64,000 nt of DNA from Clostridium disporicum. GTDB taxonomy: Bacteria > Bacillota > Clostridia > Clostridiales > Clostridiaceae. Made by a program: the position numbers and the translations under genes. The notes below the pieces were generated by a model. It ran no database searches, was not told where the DNA came from, and saw only the letters and a program-made list of their open reading frames with translations. The stretch covers positions 107,823 to 171,822 of the forward strand of contig NZ_CYZX01000005.1 of assembly GCF_001405015.1 (NCBI RefSeq), in the 5' to 3' direction. Of the stretch, positions 61,592 through 64,000 are shown one piece after another (within the stretch, counting starts at the first letter, position 1; each line of letters starts with the position of its first letter).

Positions 61592-63400
61592 TTATTTGTT
61601 TGCTTTAGCTGCATTTTCACCTGCAATTCTTCCAAATACAGTTATATCTGCAAGAGCATTTCCACCTAATCTATTTGATCCGTGGATTCCTCCTGTTACT
61701 TCTCCAGCTGCGAATAATCCTGAAATAACTTCTCCATTAGTATTTACAACTTCAGCATTAGTGTTTATCTTAACTCCACCCATTGTATGGTGAACTGTTG
61801 GCTTTCTAGCTGCTGCATAGAATGGCGCTGTATCTATTTTATTCGCAAATAAAGTTCTTCCAAACTCATCTTCTGCTCCATCAACAGCTTCATTAAATTT
61901 ATTAACAGCATTTATAAAGTTATCTTTATCTACACCCATCATTTCAGCTAATTCTTCTAAAGTATCAGCTTTATAAGCTCTTCCTGCTTCAACTAACTCA
62001 TCTATAGTTTCGTTAAAGTTATTTTTTGTATCTCCTGTTGGATATGAGTGTTGGTCAACAACTATCCACATAAAGTCATCAGTTTGCTCAAATAAAGCTT
62101 TAGTCATAACGTCTCTACGTTCACCTTCATCAACAAATCTATTACCTTCTTTGTTAATAAATATACGATCTTCAACGCCTTGCTCTATATTACCAGTAAG
62201 ACTTCCTGTTTCAGGATCACCCATTGGTAATAATTGAATTTTATCCATACCTACTAATTCAGCACCTATAGCTTCAGCCATAACAACACCATCTCCAGTA
62301 GCTCCTGGATGATTAGTAGTACCTATTGATTCATCTAAAGTTCCCCAGATACCATCATATTCTTGTCTCATCTCAACATTAGCACCAAATCCACCAGTAG
62401 CTAATATTACACCGTTATTTGCTTTTATAGTTACTTTATTTCCTTTAGAACCTTCAGCTATAACTCCAACTACTTTTCCATCTTCTACGATAAGTTCAGT
62501 AGCTTTTGTTTCTAGCATAACTTCTACATTATTTTCTTCTAAATATGGCATATATGCTTGTTCAAAATATCCTGTACCTAAAGGTAAAACTGGTTTATGA
62601 GCTCTTGGCCATAATCCACCTAAAACAGTGAATACCTCATCCTTAAATTGCATTCCTAAACTTTCAAGCCACTCAATTCCTGAGTAAGCATTTTCAGTAA
62701 GTGTCTTTACTAATTCTGGATTTCCTAAATTGTCTCCACCCTCTAAAGTTTGCTCATAATGCTTTTCAACTGAGTCCTCTATTCCTTGTGCTTTTTGTCT
62801 CACTGGGTCAACAGCATTGTAAGCAGTACCAGATATCATAGTATTACCACCAACTTTACCCATCTTTTCAATTATTAACACTTCAGCTCCATTTTGGTGC
62901 GCTGTAACTGCAGCAGCCATCCCTGCTCCCCCTGCACCGATTACAAGAACGTCAGTAGTTTTTTCGATATCTTCAACTGCGACAGCATTTCCTTCTGCTC
63001 TCTTATTTAAAGCATCTATATCTACTCCTGATTGCTTAAGAGCTTCTGTTACAGCTGTTATTATAGCCATACTTGAAACAGTTGCCCCTGAAACGCTATC
63101 TACATTTATACTTTGTGTCTCAATTATTTCATTTGGAACTTTCTCAAACGCTGGGTCTGATATTCCAGGAGATTCATTATGTTCTAAAATATTTATCTCC
63201 TTAATAGATGTTTCATCGACAGTAACAGATAATTTTAAATCTGCATTATGCCCTTTCGCTGTTGCTTCATAAGTACCAGCTTTAAAAGTAATAGCTGAAT
63301 CTTCTGAAGTTGATTTTTGTCCACAGCCAACTAAACCTGTGGCAATAGTTAAAGTCATTAGTGCACTAATAATAACAGTGCTTAATTTTTTTCTTTTCAC
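61592..63400 (-). CDS. Lipoprotein flavin reductase, FMN-binding domain N-terminal
   Basis: 602 residues from the GTG at 63400, which has a GGGGGG site 8 bases upstream; the frame extends 6 codons to a TTG. Lipobox LVGC (Cys26) anchors it outside the membrane. An FMN-binding domain (about 38-125) carries DSVSGAT (101-107), the ApbE flavinylation motif, and is followed by a fumarate-reductase-type FAD domain (GAGGAG at 155-160, ending RLGGNALADITVFGRIAG). It probably accepts electrons at the cell surface and reduces an acrylate-type acceptor such as fumarate or urocanate. No cytochrome or apbE gene is near. Confidence 0.9.
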   Translation of the reverse strand: MKRKKLSTVIISALMTLTIATGLVGCGQKSTSEDSAITFKAGTYEATAKGHNADLKLSVTVDETSIKEINILEHNESPGISDPAFEKVPNEIIETQSINVDSVSGATVSSMAIITAVTEALKQSGVDIDALNKRAEGNAVAVEDIEKTTDVLVIGAGGAGMAAAVTAHQNGAEVLIIEKMGKVGGNTMISGTAYNAVDPVRQKAQGIEDSVEKHYEQTLEGGDNLGNPELVKTLTENAYSGIEWLESLGMQFKDEVFTVLGGLWPRAHKPVLPLGTGYFEQAYMPYLEENNVEVMLETKATELIVEDGKVVGVIAEGSKGNKVTIKANNGVILATGGFGANVEMRQEYDGIWGTLDESIGTTNHPGATGDGVVMAEAIGAELVGMDKIQLLPMGDPETGSLTGNIEQGVEDRIFINKEGNRFVDEGERRDVMTKALFEQTDDFMWIVVDQHSYPTGDTKNNFNETIDELVEAGRAYKADTLEELAEMMGVDKDNFINAVNKFNEAVDGAEDEFGRTLFANKIDTAPFYAAARKPTVHHTMGGVKINTNAEVVNTNGEVISGLFAAGEVTGGIHGSNRLGGNALADITVFGRIAGENAAKANK

Positions 63401-63421
63401 TTGTAATTCCCCCCTCAAATA

Positions 63422-63435
63422 TAGAACACGTTCTA
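63422..63435. promoter_or_regulatory. Palindromic operator candidate upstream of the flavin reductase
   Basis: TAGAAC-AC-GTTCTA, six-base arms, roughly 10-23 bases downstream of the expected start of transcription. A further half site CAGTTC lies 5 bases to the right. Suits a TetR dimer; the regulator at 60825 is the obvious candidate. Confidence 0.55.
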
Positions 63436-63451
63436 AAACCAGTTCGAAATT

Positions 63452-63480
63452 ATTGTATTATATTTAACAATTTTAGTCAA
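63452..63480 (-). promoter_or_regulatory. Promoter of the flavin reductase at 61592
   Basis: TTGACT (63480-63475), a 17-base spacer and TACAAT (63457-63452). The 63436-63703 interval otherwise holds only this promoter and the terminator at 63619-63653. Confidence 0.7.
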
Positions 63481-63618
63481 CTATTTTTTCTATTAAATCC
63501 ATTTTTTTCTTTTTTATTTGATTTAAATATATAAAATCCACATTTATGTACATTACGAAACACTTAATTAAGTTAGTTAATAATCAAACTTTTCCTTTTA
63601 AAACATTAGATATAAACA

Positions 63619-63653
63619 AAAAAAACCAGAAGAATTAATATCTTCTGGTTTTT
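63619..63653 (-). terminator. Terminator of the reverse rubrerythrin gene
   Basis: AAAAACCAGAAGA-ATTAATA-TCTTCTGGTTTTT with an A/T flank, 51 bases past the stop at 63704. Confidence 0.9.
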
Positions 63654-63703
63654 ATTTCATATTTTTATGATAGGTTTTGTTTTTTATTAGATTTTTCTTT
63701 TTA

Positions 63704-64000
63704 TTATCCGAAGTATCTGTTTAATAATCCTTCGAAAGCTTTTCCGTGTCTAGCTTCATCTTTAGCCATTTCATGAACTGTGTCATGGATAGCATCTAAG
63801 TTAGCCATCTTAGCTCTCTTAGCTAAATCGAATTTACCTTCAGTTGCTCCATTTTCTGCTGCTATTCTTAATTCTAAGTTCTTCTTAGTTGAGCTTGTAA
63901 CAACTTCTCCTAATAATTCAGCAAACTTAGCTGCGTGTTCTGCTTCTTCATAAGCTGCTTTTTCCCAGTAAAGACCGATTTCTGGGTAACCTTCTCTATG
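63704..64000 (-). CDS. Reverse rubrerythrin / NADH peroxidase, C-terminal part cut by window edge
   Basis: The last 98 residues of a protein that begins beyond 64000. They form half of a rubrerythrin diiron bundle: YWEKAAYEEAEHAAKFAELLGE (ExxH ligands), ELRIAAENGATEGKFDLAKRAK, and HEMAKDEARHGKAFEGLLNRYFG at the C-terminus. The end without a rubredoxin domain matches clostridial reverse rubrerythrins, where that domain is N-terminal; these reduce hydrogen peroxide with NADH and are strongly induced by oxygen. Codon use is biased to C-ending forms as in fba, suggesting high expression. Confidence 0.9.
   Translation of the reverse strand, partial: HREGYPEIGLYWEKAAYEEAEHAAKFAELLGEVVTSSTKKNLELRIAAENGATEGKFDLAKRAKMANLDAIHDTVHEMAKDEARHGKAFEGLLNRYFG

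Noticed and set aside
1..64000. Horizontal transfer or prophage segment
   Set aside because: Base composition and codon use look even, and no integrase, transposase, tRNA-borne attachment site or phage structural gene is visible.

Overview
The window reads as chromosome of a low-GC, endospore-forming anaerobe of the genus Clostridium or a close relative. Supporting points are the very AT-rich DNA with strong AGGAGG-type ribosome sites, the prkA-yhbH-spoVR sporulation operon, rubrerythrin and reverse rubrerythrin for oxygen defence, an iron-sulfur serine dehydratase, a T-box leader, and flavin-based lipoprotein reductases. I cannot fix the species. No phage, integrase, insertion sequence, rRNA, tRNA or CRISPR array is visible.

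Layout. 1-480: start of cysK behind a cysteine T-box. 482-5080: a CBS/MgtE-N protein, a decayed small gene, a membrane protein, a lipid kinase, pssA, and the far end of a rubrerythrin operon. 5091-11732: calcium/cation antiporter, a repeat protein, rubrerythrin, then spoVR-yhbH-prkA. 11895-18686: recQ, a pentapeptide-repeat protein, and a GH2 glycosidase-galM operon with a divergent ArsR-type regulator carrying an unusual C-terminal domain. 18788-24606: a four-gene operon (SLC13-type anion transporter, secreted protein, phosphoglycerate-mutase-like enzyme, metallo-beta-lactamase hydrolase) with a divergent LysR regulator. 24776-33946: a TRAP transporter with a glycerophosphodiesterase, then a glp cluster (DUF1667, FAD oxidoreductase, glpA, glpK, glpP). 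34182-43112: HAD and PHP phosphatases, fba, a degenerate ThiM-like protein, serine dehydratase, nucleoside kinase, YetF-like protein. 43298-48756: AraC regulator with a divergent flavin reductase, nucleoid protein, CYTH protein, TM2 protein. 48774-59280: aromatic amino-acid operon. 59281-64000: cardiolipin synthase, TetR, a second flavin reductase and a truncated reverse rubrerythrin.

How genes work together. The aromatic operon (aroF-aroB-aroA-aroC-pheA-aroE-aroK-aroQ-aroF-tyrA) encodes the route from DAHP to prephenate and phenylpyruvate/hydroxyphenylpyruvate. It is preceded by a near-consensus promoter, a 44-codon open frame in which 14 of 20 consecutive residues are Phe, Tyr or Trp, and a terminator hairpin. 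I read this as an attenuation leader for aromatic amino acids, and it is the best candidate here for an undescribed regulatory system. The TRAP/glycerophosphodiesterase genes and the glp cluster together suggest uptake and breakdown of glycerophosphodiesters to dihydroxyacetone phosphate, with GlpP acting at leader terminators.

The second noteworthy item is a dispersed family of non-coding elements built from many tiny palindromes with different arm sequences, joined by a conserved TGAAAA/TTTTCAC linker. There are clear copies at 35012-35279 and 51288-51496, decayed copies near 54050-54214 and 48211-48275, and a perhaps related tandem hairpin repeat at 58681-58976. Two of these sit inside the otherwise tightly packed aromatic operon.
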